Source of the DNA: Sphingomonadaceae bacterium 3R27E2-A
GTDB taxonomy: Bacteria; Pseudomonadota; Alphaproteobacteria; Sphingomonadales; Sphingomonadaceae
DNA length: 64,000 nt
Reading direction: 5' to 3'
Assembly: GCA_005503165.1 (NCBI GenBank)
Contig: SCNT01000004.1
Span: 93,999 to 157,998, forward strand
The notes below the pieces were generated by a model that did not search any database, was not told the DNA's origin, and saw only the letters and a program-made list of their open reading frames with translations. Positions within the stretch are counted from its first letter, which is position 1. Each line of letters begins with the position of its first letter. Below are positions 1-8,278 of this stretch, piece by piece. The position numbers and the translations under genes are program-made.

Positions 1-1
1 G

Positions 2-1375
2 CTGCTGCTGGGCATCCCGATGTCGATCCCGATCGTCGCCTGGGGGATGATGGCGTTCCGCGCGCATCTGGCGCAGGGGCTGCTCATCGCGGGGTCGATG
101 CTGCTGCTCGCGATCGACGCTGCGACGGGGCGCGTGGCGCCATATTGGGCGGCGCTGCCCGCAGGTTTCGTGCTGCTTTATGCCGTGCAGCGGATCGGTG
201 GAAAAGCGAAGCTAAAGGCGCTGCAGGCGGCAGCGGAAAACTGGTCGCCGATCGATGCGGGCAACGCGACGGTGATCGTGCAGGGCGAAGTGCATAGCGC
301 GTCGAAGGCGCGCACGCTGATCGCCGCGGCCGATATCGCGCGCGTCCTGTCGCTGCCCGGCCCGCCGCTCCGCGGTCAGCGGCCCGCGGAGCCCGCGATG
401 CTGCACTGGCTATCGCCCGAAGGCGCCGCGCGGCTGCGCGCCGCGTGCGGGGAAGTCGGACCCGCCGGCTGGCACCTGCCGCGCGCGGACGCCAAACCCG
501 TGCTGCAGCGCCCGGCGGAGGACGAGCCGGCGATTGGGCTGACCGCGACCATCGCACGCTATCGCTCGCTGCTCGTCGTCGGCCGCCTGCACCGGCTGTC
601 CATCGCCGATGGCGAGTGCGAACGCGCGGTGATCTGGGGCCGCGTACAGATCGTCGGGCCGCTGCCGCTGTTCACCTGCTTCCGCTGGACCGCGATCTTC
701 GGCGGCAAGAGCGAATGGCATGTCGGCTTCGCGCCCGACAAGCCCGTGCGGCTGGGCCCCGAGTGGAGCAACGACCATCATATGCTGCCCAAGCTCTTCA
801 CCGCGCGGGCGGAGGATGGCGGGCGGAACGACGATGCGACCCTGTTCGGGGTGGATGCCGGGGGCGGGCTGCTCGCCGCGGGCATGGCCGCCGCCGCGGC
901 GGACGAACGCGAACGCATTGCGGCCTTCTGGCGCAATATCGCCGAAGCACCGCTCGACGGGTTCGACGGCAATGTGGTGCAACGGCTGCGCAACGCCAGG
1001 GGCCTGTTCCGGCCCGGCGACGGGCAAAGGCTGGCGGCGTGGCTAAAGGCGGCGCGCGAAGGCCGCAGCCTCCATGCCGTGCGCCACGCCGCGGCGTTGC
1101 TCGAGGTCCTGCCCGAAGAGGATTTCGCGGCGACCGGCCCCGCGCTGTTCGACATCGTCAACAGCCGCATCCTCGCGGGCGAATGGGAGATCGGCCCGAA
1201 TCTCGACTATAAGTCGCTACCCAGGGATTGCCCACGCTTCGGCAAGGTCGGCGGCTACGGTCTCGCGCTGCATGTGCCGCGGCTCTACAAACGCTTTGCG
1301 CTGCTGGGGCCGAAGGAGGCCGCGTTGGTGAAGGCGCTGGCCGATTCGCTGGACGGCCATCATTTCCTGGCCTGA
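2..1375 (+). CDS. Hypothetical membrane-anchored protein, 5' end cut by window
   Basis: The reading frame is open from base 2, so the true start probably lies upstream; the first ATG inside is at base 20. The visible N-terminus is hydrophobic, with two probable membrane segments in about the first 60 residues of the ATG version, followed by a soluble part of roughly 390 residues. I recognise no domain or catalytic motif. The C-terminal 120 residues look helical and rich in Leu, Ala and Arg. It is convergent with the LysR gene, whose stop lies 11 bases further on. Codon use matches the neighbours, and the frame stays open over 1.37 kb. Function unknown. Confidence 0.75.
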   Translation: MLLGIPMSIPIVAWGMMAFRAHLAQGLLIAGSMLLLAIDAATGRVAPYWAALPAGFVLLYAVQRIGGKAKLKALQAAAENWSPIDAGNATVIVQGEVHSASKARTLIAAADIARVLSLPGPPLRGQRPAEPAMLHWLSPEGAARLRAACGEVGPAGWHLPRADAKPVLQRPAEDEPAIGLTATIARYRSLLVVGRLHRLSIADGECERAVIWGRVQIVGPLPLFTCFRWTAIFGGKSEWHVGFAPDKPVRLGPEWSNDHHMLPKLFTARAEDGGRNDDATLFGVDAGGGLLAAGMAAAAADERERIAAFWRNIAEAPLDGFDGNVVQRLRNARGLFRPGDGQRLAAWLKAAREGRSLHAVRHAAALLEVLPEEDFAATGPALFDIVNSRILAGEWEIGPNLDYKSLPRDCPRFGKVGGYGLALHVPRLYKRFALLGPKEAALVKALADSLDGHHFLA

Positions 1376-1386
1376 GCAGGGCCAGG

Positions 1387-2268
1387 TTAGTTCCGCGCCA
1401 GTCGCGTCAGCCCGGCGGCGAGAAAGTCGAGCACCAGCCGCACGCGCGGCACATGGCGCAGCCTTTCGTGCGTCAGCAGCCACAGGCCGGTCGTATCCTC
1501 GGTCTTGGGCGGGAGGCAGCGGACGAGGTCGGGTTCGCGGTCGGCGAGGAAGGCGGGGAGGATGGTGAGCCCCATGCCCGACCGGACGCCCGCGAGCAGC
1601 CCGGACCCGGTATCGTACTGCATCACCACCGAATCTTCGAGCCGGTGCTGGCGCAGCCACGCCTGATAGGGTTCCCAGACAGTGCCGCCGCCGCCGATGA
1701 AGGGGTGCGCGGCGAGTTCCTCGCGGGTGTGGGGGATGCCGTGGCGGTCGGCATAGTCGCGGCTGCAATAGACGGTCCACGGATTATCGGCGATGCGCCG
1801 CCCGACGAGCCCGCCGCCCGACGGCTGCTTGGTGCTTCGGATCGCGATGTCGGCGGCGCCCGACGCGAGGTCGCGCGGCTCGTCGGTGGTCTCGAGGTGG
1901 ATGTGGATGCCCGGATGCTCGGCGCGCAGGTCGCGCAGGATCGGTGGCAGGATCGTCACCGCGAAAATCTCCATCACGGTCACGCTGACCGTGCCGCCGG
2001 CGTCGCGCGACTTGGCGCCCGCGGCCTCGCCGAAGCGGTCGGCGGCGTCGCGCACAGCCGCCGCGCTCGCCAGCATCGCCTCGCCCACGGGGGTCAGCGC
2101 ATAGCCCGCCTGCCGCCGCTCGAAGAGGTTGAGGCCCGTCGCCGCCTCGAGCGCGGCGATGCGGCGCGCGACGGTGGTCTGGCTGACGCGCAGCGCCTGC
2201 GCCGCCGAGAGCGTGCTGCCGGTCTCGGCGACCGCGAGAAAGGCCTTGAGGTCGTTCCAGTCGTACAT
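1387..2268 (-). CDS. LysR-family transcriptional regulator
   Basis: A protein of 293 residues in the usual LysR size range. The N-terminal winged helix-turn-helix begins MYDWNDLKAFLAVAETGS and continues through SAAQALRVSQTTVARRIAALE to about residue 60. The C-terminal part is a periplasmic-binding-protein-like effector domain of the subgroup found next to oxidoreductases. I chose the ATG at 2268 because the LysR domain starts at once; upstream in-frame starts at 2286 and 2334 would add residues outside the family and run over a palindrome at 2302-2321. It is divergent from the UrcA-family gene, and the palindrome between them is a candidate operator. The effector is unknown. Confidence 0.9.
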   Translation of the reverse strand: MYDWNDLKAFLAVAETGSTLSAAQALRVSQTTVARRIAALEAATGLNLFERRQAGYALTPVGEAMLASAAAVRDAADRFGEAAGAKSRDAGGTVSVTVMEIFAVTILPPILRDLRAEHPGIHIHLETTDEPRDLASGAADIAIRSTKQPSGGGLVGRRIADNPWTVYCSRDYADRHGIPHTREELAAHPFIGGGGTVWEPYQAWLRQHRLEDSVVMQYDTGSGLLAGVRSGMGLTILPAFLADREPDLVRCLPPKTEDTTGLWLLTHERLRHVPRVRLVLDFLAAGLTRLARN

Positions 2269-2301
2269 GGCTTTCCTGTGCGCCATAATCGCCCGGGCGC
2301 C

Positions 2302-2321
2302 ATTCTGCAATTTTGCAGAAT
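2302..2321. promoter_or_regulatory. Palindrome, candidate LysR operator
   Basis: ATTCTGCA, four bases (ATTT), then TGCAGAAT: perfect 8 bp arms in the 153 bp between the divergent LysR and UrcA genes. It contains the T-N11-A type spacing seen in LysR boxes. Assignment to this regulator is inferred from position. Confidence 0.55.
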
Positions 2322-2421
2322 AGTCCGGCAACATCGTTGCTCCCGCCCGGTTCGCGAGGGGCCTATCTGTCTCCTTACCGGCTTCCTCCCCTCCCTTTCA
2401 GCCGGACGAAGGAGACAAGAG

Positions 2422-2751
2422 ATGAAAAAGCATCTGATCCTCGCCGCGCTCGCCACCGTCTCGGTCGGCCAGCCCGCTTTCGCCCAGGACGCGCCCGCCA
2501 ACCCCAGCGTGGTGGTCCAGCACAAGGATCTCGACCTCGCCACCAAGGCCGGCGCGAAGGCGCTCGACCGGCGCATCTGGCGCGCGGTCGTCGAAGTCTG
2601 CGGCCCCGTGTCGAACTTCGACCTCGCGGGCACCAACGACGTGCGCCAATGCCGCCGCGACACGCGGCAGCTCGCGACAGCGCAGGCCGAAGCGGTGATC
2701 GCCAGCGCGGCGCGCGCCGAACCGATCCGCGTGAGCGCGCTCGCGAAATAA
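2422..2751 (+). CDS. UrcA family protein (secreted)
   Basis: A 109-residue protein with a signal peptide (MKKHLILAALATVSVGQPAFA, cleavage after about residue 21). The mature part has the UrcA pattern: VVVQHKDLDLATKAGAKAL, then RRIWRAVVEVCG and a second cysteine in DVRQCRRD. UrcA proteins are small periplasmic proteins of unknown function common in Sphingomonadales and Caulobacterales. The ATG at 2422 follows a good ribosome site (GGAGA, 7-8 bases upstream). A longer in-frame reading from 1228 is only antisense to LysR and was not used. The gene is divergent from LysR and probably regulated by it. A strong hairpin follows its stop. Confidence 0.85.
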   Translation: MKKHLILAALATVSVGQPAFAQDAPANPSVVVQHKDLDLATKAGAKALDRRIWRAVVEVCGPVSNFDLAGTNDVRQCRRDTRQLATAQAEAVIASAARAEPIRVSALAK

Positions 2752-2784
2752 TCCACCAAAGCCTGAAGGCACTCCAGGCGATCC

Positions 2785-2812
2785 GTGTTTCCCCGCCCCG
2801 GCGGGGAAACAC
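2785..2812. terminator. Hairpin between convergent genes
   Basis: Perfect 12 bp stem (GTGTTTCCCCGC with its complement) and a 4-base loop, between the stop of the UrcA gene and the stop of the HxlR gene. It is followed by CCTTTT on the plus strand and may serve both convergent transcripts. Confidence 0.6.
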
Positions 2813-2824
2813 GGCCTTTTGCCG

Positions 2825-3217
2825 TCAGCCGCGTGCGTCGAAACCGGCGCGCGCTTCCTCGACTTCGCCAAGATGCGCTTCGGCCCACAGCCACACCCCG
2901 CAAAAGGCCTCGCCGAGGCTGTGGCCCAGCCCGGTCAGGCGGTATTCGACCTTGGGCGGGATCACCGGATGCACGGTGCGATGGACCAGCCCGTCGCGCT
3001 CCATGGCCCTGAGGGTCTGCGTCAGCATTTTCTGGCTGATCCCCGGCACCAGCCCTGCCAGCCGCGTAAAGCGGCACTCGCCATGTTCCTCCAGCGCCTC
3101 CAGTATCAGCATCGTCCATTTGTCGGCGACTCGGCCGATGAGGTCGTTGACCAGCGCCTCGATGCGGGGGTCGACGGGCGCCTCGGGGTCGTAGGAGATT
3201 TTTTCGGGGCTTTGCAT
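2825..3217 (-). CDS. HxlR-family transcriptional regulator
   Basis: A 130-residue winged-helix protein. The HxlR pattern is clear: DLIGRVADKWTMLILEAL, then CRFTRLAGLVPGISQKMLTQTLRAMERDGLV and the wing region PPKVEYRLTGLGHSL. The ATG at 3217 (MQSPEK) was chosen; the extra N-terminal residues of a longer reading would run over the intergenic repeats. Regulators of this family often repress a divergent oxidoreductase gene and respond to electrophiles or oxidants. Here the divergent gene is an SDR oxidoreductase, and two direct repeats lie between them. The family call is strong; target and signal are inferred. Confidence 0.92.
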   Translation of the reverse strand: MQSPEKISYDPEAPVDPRIEALVNDLIGRVADKWTMLILEALEEHGECRFTRLAGLVPGISQKMLTQTLRAMERDGLVHRTVHPVIPPKVEYRLTGLGHSLGEAFCGVWLWAEAHLGEVEEARAGFDARG

Positions 3218-3232
3218 GGCGGAAAATCCAAA

Positions 3233-3291
3233 ACTCTCTTTTGGGTAACTATAGCACCTTTCGGTGCCTACTTTCTTTTGGAGAGTATAGC
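3233..3291 (+). promoter_or_regulatory. Two direct repeats, candidate HxlR operators
   Basis: A 22-23 bp unit occurs twice in the same orientation, at 3233-3255 and 3270-3291. Both begin ACT(C/T)TCTTTTGG and end TATAGC. The 37 bp offset places the copies about 3.5 helical turns apart in the divergent HxlR/SDR promoter region. Confidence 0.5.
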
Positions 3292-3333
3292 GATATCCAG
3301 CCGGTCTCACCACCCCCCAATGGAGGAACGACC

Positions 3334-4077
3334 ATGAAGACTACAGGCAACACCATCCTCGTCACCGGCGGCGGCTCGGGCATCGGGCTGGCGCTGGCGC
3401 AGCGCTGGCACGACGCGGGCAACAGGGTCATCGTCACCGGGCGCGACGCCGCCAAGCTCGACGCGGCGGTGGCGGGACGCGCAAATATGGCGACCGTGGC
3501 GCTCGACGTGACCGACGCCGAGGCGATCGCGGCCTTCGCGAAGGACATCGTCGCCAAATATCCCGCCCTCAATGTGCTGGTGAACAATGCCGGCATCATG
3601 GCGCCCGAGGATGCGAGCGCGAAGCGCGACCTGGCGCATGCCGAGGCGACCGTCGCCACCAACATCCTCGGCCCGATCCGGCTGATCGACGCGCTGGTCG
3701 ACCATCTGGCGGCGCAGGACGGCGCGGCGATCGTCAACGTCACCTCGGGGCTCGCCTTCGTGCCGCTGCCGGGGGCGCCGACCTATTCGGCGACCAAGGC
3801 GGCGATGCACAGCTATTCGGTCGCGCTGCGCGTCCAGCTGGAAGGCAAGGTCGAAGTGATCGAGCTGGCGCCGCCCGCGGTGCGCACCGACCTGACGCCG
3901 GGCCAGTCGACGCGCGAAGGCTATATGCCGCTCGATGCCTTCGCCGACGAGGTGATGGGACTGTTCGCGCAGGACCCGACGCCCGAGGAGATCCTGGTGC
4001 AGAATGTCCTGCCGCTGCGCACCGCCGAGGCGAACGGCAATGTGCCGCAGGTGCTGGCGATGCTGAAGGCGCTATAG
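3334..4077 (+). CDS. SDR family NAD(P)-dependent oxidoreductase
   Basis: A 247-residue classical short-chain dehydrogenase/reductase. The Rossmann glycine motif TGGGSGIG is at residues 11-18, NNAG at 84-87, and the catalytic Ser138, Tyr151 and Lys155 (YSATK) are all present. The family resembles DltE-like SDRs; the substrate cannot be read from sequence. The ATG at 3334 is preceded by GGAGGAACG, a strong ribosome site. It is divergent from the HxlR regulator, which is the likely controller. A GC-rich hairpin follows the stop. Confidence 0.93.
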   Translation: MKTTGNTILVTGGGSGIGLALAQRWHDAGNRVIVTGRDAAKLDAAVAGRANMATVALDVTDAEAIAAFAKDIVAKYPALNVLVNNAGIMAPEDASAKRDLAHAEATVATNILGPIRLIDALVDHLAAQDGAAIVNVTSGLAFVPLPGAPTYSATKAAMHSYSVALRVQLEGKVEVIELAPPAVRTDLTPGQSTREGYMPLDAFADEVMGLFAQDPTPEEILVQNVLPLRTAEANGNVPQVLAMLKAL

Positions 4078-4086
4078 GGCCACGCC

Positions 4087-4113
4087 ATCCCCTCCCGCGC
4101 GGCGGGAGGGGAT
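4087..4113 (+). terminator. GC-rich hairpin after SDR gene
   Basis: Perfect 11 bp stem (ATCCCCTCCCG with its complement) around a 5-base loop, starting 10 bases after the SDR stop. There is no clear T run, so it may be a transcript-end hairpin rather than a classical intrinsic terminator. Confidence 0.45.
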
Positions 4114-4264
4114 GTTGCGCATTTCTCCCCCGATGCGACACTTAGTTACATAAGCGCTTGCCGAAGGCCCCGACTCGGCGCATGATCGCTGGCGAACGAG
4201 ACGGAAAGACGCCCTCACGGCGCGCCGTTCGGTCGCAAACGGCTACGGAGAGGGAGATGCCGGA

Positions 4265-4609
4265 ATGACTGTACCCAGCCGCTGTGATGCGGATGCCCGC
4301 GAGCGGCACCGGACGCTCGATTTCATCGGCCTGCGCGCGCACGCCACCACTGTCGGGCTGATCCAGCTGTGCGAGGAATTGCTCAACGCGGGCATCCTGA
4401 CCCCCGACGGGCTCGAGCGGATCAAGGGCGCGATCCGGTCGGAACTCACCGTGTGCAACGCGCGCATCTCGAACCAGCCGACCTTCGACGACACGCTGCG
4501 CCGCCGGCTCGACGCGATCTTCCCCAAATGCGCGGGCGTGCCGCCCGAGGAAGCCGTGGGCTGCGCCGAGCCGTTCGCCGAAGCGCTGGGCGAGACGCGG
4601 GCGCACTAA
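4265..4609 (+). CDS. Hypothetical protein, 114 aa
   Basis: A 114-residue soluble protein with no recognised domain. It is predicted largely helical and has four cysteines (in RCDAD, LCEEL, VCNAR and a C-terminal KCAG / GCAEP region). A GGAGAGGGAGATG stretch upstream supplies a plausible ribosome site for the ATG at 4265. It lies 50 bases upstream of rlmN in the same direction and could be cotranscribed. No signal peptide or membrane segment. Function unknown; base composition resembles its neighbours, so I regard it as real. Confidence 0.7.
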   Translation: MTVPSRCDADARERHRTLDFIGLRAHATTVGLIQLCEELLNAGILTPDGLERIKGAIRSELTVCNARISNQPTFDDTLRRRLDAIFPKCAGVPPEEAVGCAEPFAEALGETRAH

Positions 4610-4659
4610 TCCGGGGGCGATTGCACAAATCGCCCTTCCCCCCTATATGGCCGCGCATC

Positions 4660-5907
4660 ATGCAGATCCCCGGCCATATCGACCCCGTCACCACGGGCAC
4701 CGTTCCGTTGCGCGGGGGCAACCGCATCGACCTGGTCGGACTGACCCGCGACGCGATCGGCGGCGTGCTGGTCGAGGCGGGGCTCGACGCCAAGGCGGCG
4801 AAGCTGCGCGCCAAGCAGATCTGGCACTGGATCTATCACCGCGGGGTCACCGATTTCGAGGCGATGACCGACATCGCCAAGACGATGCGCCCTTGGCTGA
4901 CCGACCGCTTCATCATCGGCCGCCCCACCGTCCGCGAGGCGCAGGTGTCGAGCGACGGCACGCGCAAATGGCTGCTCGCCGCCGCCGACGGCCAGGAATA
5001 TGAGATGGTCTTCATCCCCGACGCCGATCGGGGAACGCTCTGCGTGTCGAGCCAGGTCGGCTGCACGCTGAATTGCCGTTTCTGCCACACGGGCACGATG
5101 CGCCTCGTGCGCAACCTTGGCGCGGGCGAGATCGTCGGGCAGGTGCTGCTCGCGCGCGACGCGCTCGGCGAATGGCCGAAGGGGACGATGGCCGGGTTCG
5201 GCGCCGATCCCGAGGACGAAGATTATGACGACGAGGCGGGGCACTACACCGCCGACGGCCGCATGCTCACCAACATCGTGATGATGGGCATGGGCGAGCC
5301 GCTCTATAATTTCGACGAGGTCAAGGGCGCGCTCAAGATCGTGATGGACGGCGACGGCCTCGCGCTGTCGAAGCGCCGCATCACGCTGTCGACGAGCGGC
5401 GTGGTGCCGATGATGGCGCGCGCGGGCGAGGAGATCGGGGTCAACCTCGCCGTCTCGCTGCACGCGGTCAGCAAGGAAATCCGCGACGAGATCGTGCCGC
5501 TCAACCGCAAATACGGCATCGAGGAATTGCTGCAGGCGTGCGCCGACTATCCCGGCGCGAACAACGCGCGGCGCATCACCTTCGAATATGTGATGCTGAA
5601 GGACAAGAACGACAGCGACGACGACGCCCGCGAACTCGTGCGGCTGATCAAGCAGTACAAGCTGCCCGCGAAGGTGAACCTCATCCCGTTCAACCCCTGG
5701 CCCGGCGCGCCTTATGAATGTTCGACCCCCGAGCGGGTCAAGGCGTTCAGCAACCTCATCTTCAAGGCGGGGATTTCGGCGCCGGTGCGCACCCCGCGCG
5801 GGCGCGACATCATGGCGGCGTGCGGGCAGCTGAAAAGCGCCGCGACCAAGCCGACGCGCGCCGAACTCGACCGCATCGCCGAAGAGAAGCAGGCGGCGCT
5901 GGGCTGA
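4660..5907 (+). CDS. rlmN: Dual-specificity 23S rRNA A2503 / tRNA A37 C2-methyltransferase RlmN
   Basis: A 415-residue radical-SAM methyltransferase. The cluster motif GCTLNCRFC gives Cys135, Cys139 and Cys142. The catalytic cysteines of the family are present as Cys128 (TLCVSSQ) and Cys388 (MAACGQL). The SAM motif [12 protein letters not shown] is also present. The enzyme installs m2A at 23S rRNA position 2503 and tRNA position 37 using two SAM molecules. An acidic insert ([13 protein letters not shown]) lies after the cluster domain, as in other sphingomonads by recollection. The ATG at 4660 fits the family N-terminus; a longer upstream reading is a frame shadow of the preceding gene. Its stop directly abuts the stop of the caspase gene. 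Confidence 0.96.
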   Translation: MQIPGHIDPVTTGTVPLRGGNRIDLVGLTRDAIGGVLVEAGLDAKAAKLRAKQIWHWIYHRGVTDFEAMTDIAKTMRPWLTDRFIIGRPTVREAQVSSDGTRKWLLAAADGQEYEMVFIPDADRGTLCVSSQVGCTLNCRFCHTGTMRLVRNLGAGEIVGQVLLARDALGEWPKGTMAGFGADPEDEDYDDEAGHYTADGRMLTNIVMMGMGEPLYNFDEVKGALKIVMDGDGLALSKRRITLSTSGVVPMMARAGEEIGVNLAVSLHAVSKEIRDEIVPLNRKYGIEELLQACADYPGANNARRITFEYVMLKDKNDSDDDARELVRLIKQYKLPAKVNLIPFNPWPGAPYECSTPERVKAFSNLIFKAGISAPVRTPRGRDIMAACGQLKSAATKPTRAELDRIAEEKQAALG

Positions 5908-7671
5908 TTACATGCCAGTGGGCGTCAGCCGGTCGCGGCTGGCGCAGCCGCTGCTGATCCCGAGCGTGCACGCCCGGTCGTAAGCCGTGCGCGCCGCCGC
6001 GGTGTCGGGCAGCAGGCGATTCTCGTACAGCCAGCCGAGCCGCTCGCAGCCGATGCCGTCGTCCTTGCTGCAGGCCGCATTGAGGAAGGTCTGCGCCCGC
6101 GTCCAGTCGGGCGTCACCCCGCCGGCGTCGCTGGTCAGCCGCATGCCAGCATTGGCGCAGCCCAGCACCGAACCATAATAGCAGGCCTTTTCGTAAAGGA
6201 TCGTCGCGACGACGAAATCGGCGGCGCGCCCGTCGCCTTTTTCGATGAGCACCCCCAGGCTGTTGCACGCGGTCGCGGTGTCGGTGGTCGTGCCCTTGTT
6301 GCACTGCTCGGCGAGCGCCGCATTGTTCACACTCGTCACCTGATAGCCGGCATAGGCGCTGCTGCCGGTGCCGAAATAGGAGTTGTCGGTTACGGTCGTT
6401 TCGGGCGTCGCCTCGGCGGGCGGCTCCACCGTCGTGACGGGCGGATCGATCGGATCCGACGGAACCGTGTCGTCGTCGCCGGGCCAGGCGGCGACCAGCA
6501 TCGCGAGCAGCAGGACGAGGAAAATCGCGATGCCGATCTTCGCGCCCTTGTCGAGGCCGGGCTTGGGCGGCGCGGGTTCGTCGGTGCCGGGCGTATCGGT
6601 CTTGTCCGGCTCGGGCTTGGTCAGCAGGCCGAGGCGCTGGGTCGCATCGGCAGGCCCGGCCGGGGGGTCAGTCTTCGCTGTCCTGGTCAGCGGCAGTCCG
6701 GCCTTCGCGTCGGGCGCCGTGGCCTCCCACGCCTGTGTCAATTCGTTCAGTGCGCGGCGCTTCACCCGGTCGTCGGGATCCTCGGCGAGCGCGCGCAGCG
6801 CAGCGAGCGCCGCCGACTGCTGCTCGCCGCCGCGCACCACGATCTCGCCGAGCGCGATGCATGCGCCGGCGCGCGATTCCCAGTTGCGGCTCGCGATCTT
6901 GCGGAGCAGCCCGGCGGCCAGCGGCGCGGCGCGGCGCACCGGGTTGCGCGCGATCACCATGTCGCCGTCGATCGCGTTGAGGCGCTTGGGTTCTTGCCCC
7001 GGCCCCTCCTTGCGCAGCGCGCCGCGGACATAGTCGAACAATTCGTCGAGCGTGATCGTACCCGTGCCGTTCGAATCGGCGGCGCCGGTCTCGATCCCTT
7101 CGATCAGGTGGCGCGTGAAGCGCGACTGCATGCGCCCGCCAGCGTCGGCCTCGCTCGCGAGCTGGGTGCTCGATGCCGCGGTGATGATCGCGGTGCCGCG
7201 GCCGCTGCTCTCGCCGAAGTCTTCCGCGCTGATCGCGGCGCTGCCCGACTTGAATACATGCCCCTTGGCAAAGGCGCCGCTGTAGCAGGTGTCGATCAGC
7301 AGCACCTTCTGGCCCGCGCGGCTGCGCGCTGCCTGGCGCGATACGAAGTTCGCGCCGATGGCGGTCGAGGACAGCAGGTCGCGGTCGGTGTCCTGCGCGA
7401 GGAAATAGAGATCGCCATCGGCGTCCTTGTCGCCGTGCCCCGAAATAAAAAGGAGCAAGGTGTCATCGGCGTCGGCGGCCTGGAAATAGCGCTCGATCGC
7501 GACGCGCTGTGCCCGCTGGTCGGCGTCGGACAGCATCGTTACCTCATAGGGGCCAACATCGGGGCGGATGAGCAGCAGCCGCAGCCGTTCGGCGTCGGGG
7601 ACGGGCGATTTGAGGGGGGTGATCCGGCTGTCGGCGTAGGTGCCGGTCGCGAGGATCAGCGCCTTTTTCAC
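5908..7671 (-). CDS. Membrane-anchored caspase-like protease (peptidase C14) with HEAT-like and Hcp/Sel1-like repeats
   Basis: A 587-residue multidomain protein. Residues 1-245 form a caspase/metacaspase p20-like domain, with catalytic His79 in LFISGHGD and Cys129 in LLIDTCYSGA, plus the strand TAIITAASSTQLASEA. Residues about 250-316 look like HEAT-type helical repeats (NWESRAGACIALGEIV, then DPDDRVKRRALNEL). A Pro/Thr-rich linker leads to one membrane helix at 378-396, then a second Thr/Pro-rich linker. Residues 455-580 hold Sel1/Hcp-like repeats with regular cysteine pairs (C-x7-C in three units). Inferred topology: protease in the cytoplasm, Cys-paired repeats in the periplasm. The start is GTG at 7671 with AAGG just upstream. 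It lies 8 bases after the EACC1-like gene, a two-gene operon. Confidence 0.9.
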   Translation of the reverse strand: MKKALILATGTYADSRITPLKSPVPDAERLRLLLIRPDVGPYEVTMLSDADQRAQRVAIERYFQAADADDTLLLFISGHGDKDADGDLYFLAQDTDRDLLSSTAIGANFVSRQAARSRAGQKVLLIDTCYSGAFAKGHVFKSGSAAISAEDFGESSGRGTAIITAASSTQLASEADAGGRMQSRFTRHLIEGIETGAADSNGTGTITLDELFDYVRGALRKEGPGQEPKRLNAIDGDMVIARNPVRRAAPLAAGLLRKIASRNWESRAGACIALGEIVVRGGEQQSAALAALRALAEDPDDRVKRRALNELTQAWEATAPDAKAGLPLTRTAKTDPPAGPADATQRLGLLTKPEPDKTDTPGTDEPAPPKPGLDKGAKIGIAIFLVLLLAMLVAAWPGDDDTVPSDPIDPPVTTVEPPAEATPETTVTDNSYFGTGSSAYAGYQVTSVNNAALAEQCNKGTTTDTATACNSLGVLIEKGDGRAADFVVATILYEKACYYGSVLGCANAGMRLTSDAGGVTPDWTRAQTFLNAACSKDDGIGCERLGWLYENRLLPDTAAARTAYDRACTLGISSGCASRDRLTPTGM

Positions 7672-7679
7672 GGGCGCCC

Positions 7680-8066
7680 TTAGCTGCTCGACCGCTGGAG
7701 GAAGGGGTTGAGCTTCTCGAAGACGTCGTCGGGCGCGGCGCCGGTCACATTGACCTCGAAATATTCGCCCGCTTCATTCTTGCCCTTGAGTGTCAGGGTA
7801 GTTTCGCTTTCTTGCCGCTTCAGCCAGTGCTGGATGGCGGGCACCGCCCAGGACGAGGCGAGCGCGCCGAGGCTGATCGCGACTTCGGCGGTCAGCGCCC
7901 ACTCCCCCGCCTTCGCTCCCGGCGGCGCGGCGACTCGCGCGAGGTCGGCGACGCCCGCGCGATGTTCGTTGAATTCGGCGGCCAGCGAACGCGCCAGCGC
8001 CTCGCGCCCCTCGTCGTCGAGGCCGCGGCTATCGACCCGGATCAGCAAAGCCTGTGCTTCCGCCAT
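7680..8066 (-). CDS. EACC1-like (effector-associated constant component) protein
   Basis: A 128-residue protein: an N-terminal alpha/beta segment (LLIRVDSRGLDDEGREALARSL), the turn LARVAAPPGAKAGEW, a hydrophobic amphipathic helix stretch (ALTAEVAISLGALASSW), then VPAIQHWLKRQESETTLTLKG and a beta-rich C-terminus. This order matches what I recall of the EACC1 family, small proteins encoded beside caspase, trypsin or STAND effectors in conflict systems. It is the first gene of an operon with the caspase gene 8 bases downstream. The ATG at 8066 was preferred over a further 36 residues of low-quality leader. The family call rests on recollection of the pattern, so it is moderate. Confidence 0.65.
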   Translation of the reverse strand: MAEAQALLIRVDSRGLDDEGREALARSLAAEFNEHRAGVADLARVAAPPGAKAGEWALTAEVAISLGALASSWAVPAIQHWLKRQESETTLTLKGKNEAGEYFEVNVTGAAPDDVFEKLNPFLQRSSS

Positions 8067-8136
8067 GGCCACCCCCTGTCCGTCGCGATTAACCGCCACC
8101 GGCGCCGCGCTGTCAAGCATTTGCGATTGAAACCAA

Positions 8137-8158
8137 CTGTGTTGCAAAAACAACACAG
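8137..8158. promoter_or_regulatory. Inverted repeat in divergent promoter region
   Basis: CTGTGTTG, six bases (CAAAAA), then CAACACAG: perfect 8 bp arms. It lies about 70 bases upstream of the EACC1-like start and 120 bases upstream of the beta-barrel gene, in AT-richer DNA. It could be an operator for either direction. Confidence 0.45.
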
Positions 8159-8278
8159 GTAAGAAAATTGTCATATTCTGAACGGGCTATTCATTGACGC
8201 GACAGCTTCGAACGCCATTTAGGCCGCCGGGTCGCGACCGATAAAAAGATGTGATCCGTCAAAGCAAAGGAAAATAAA

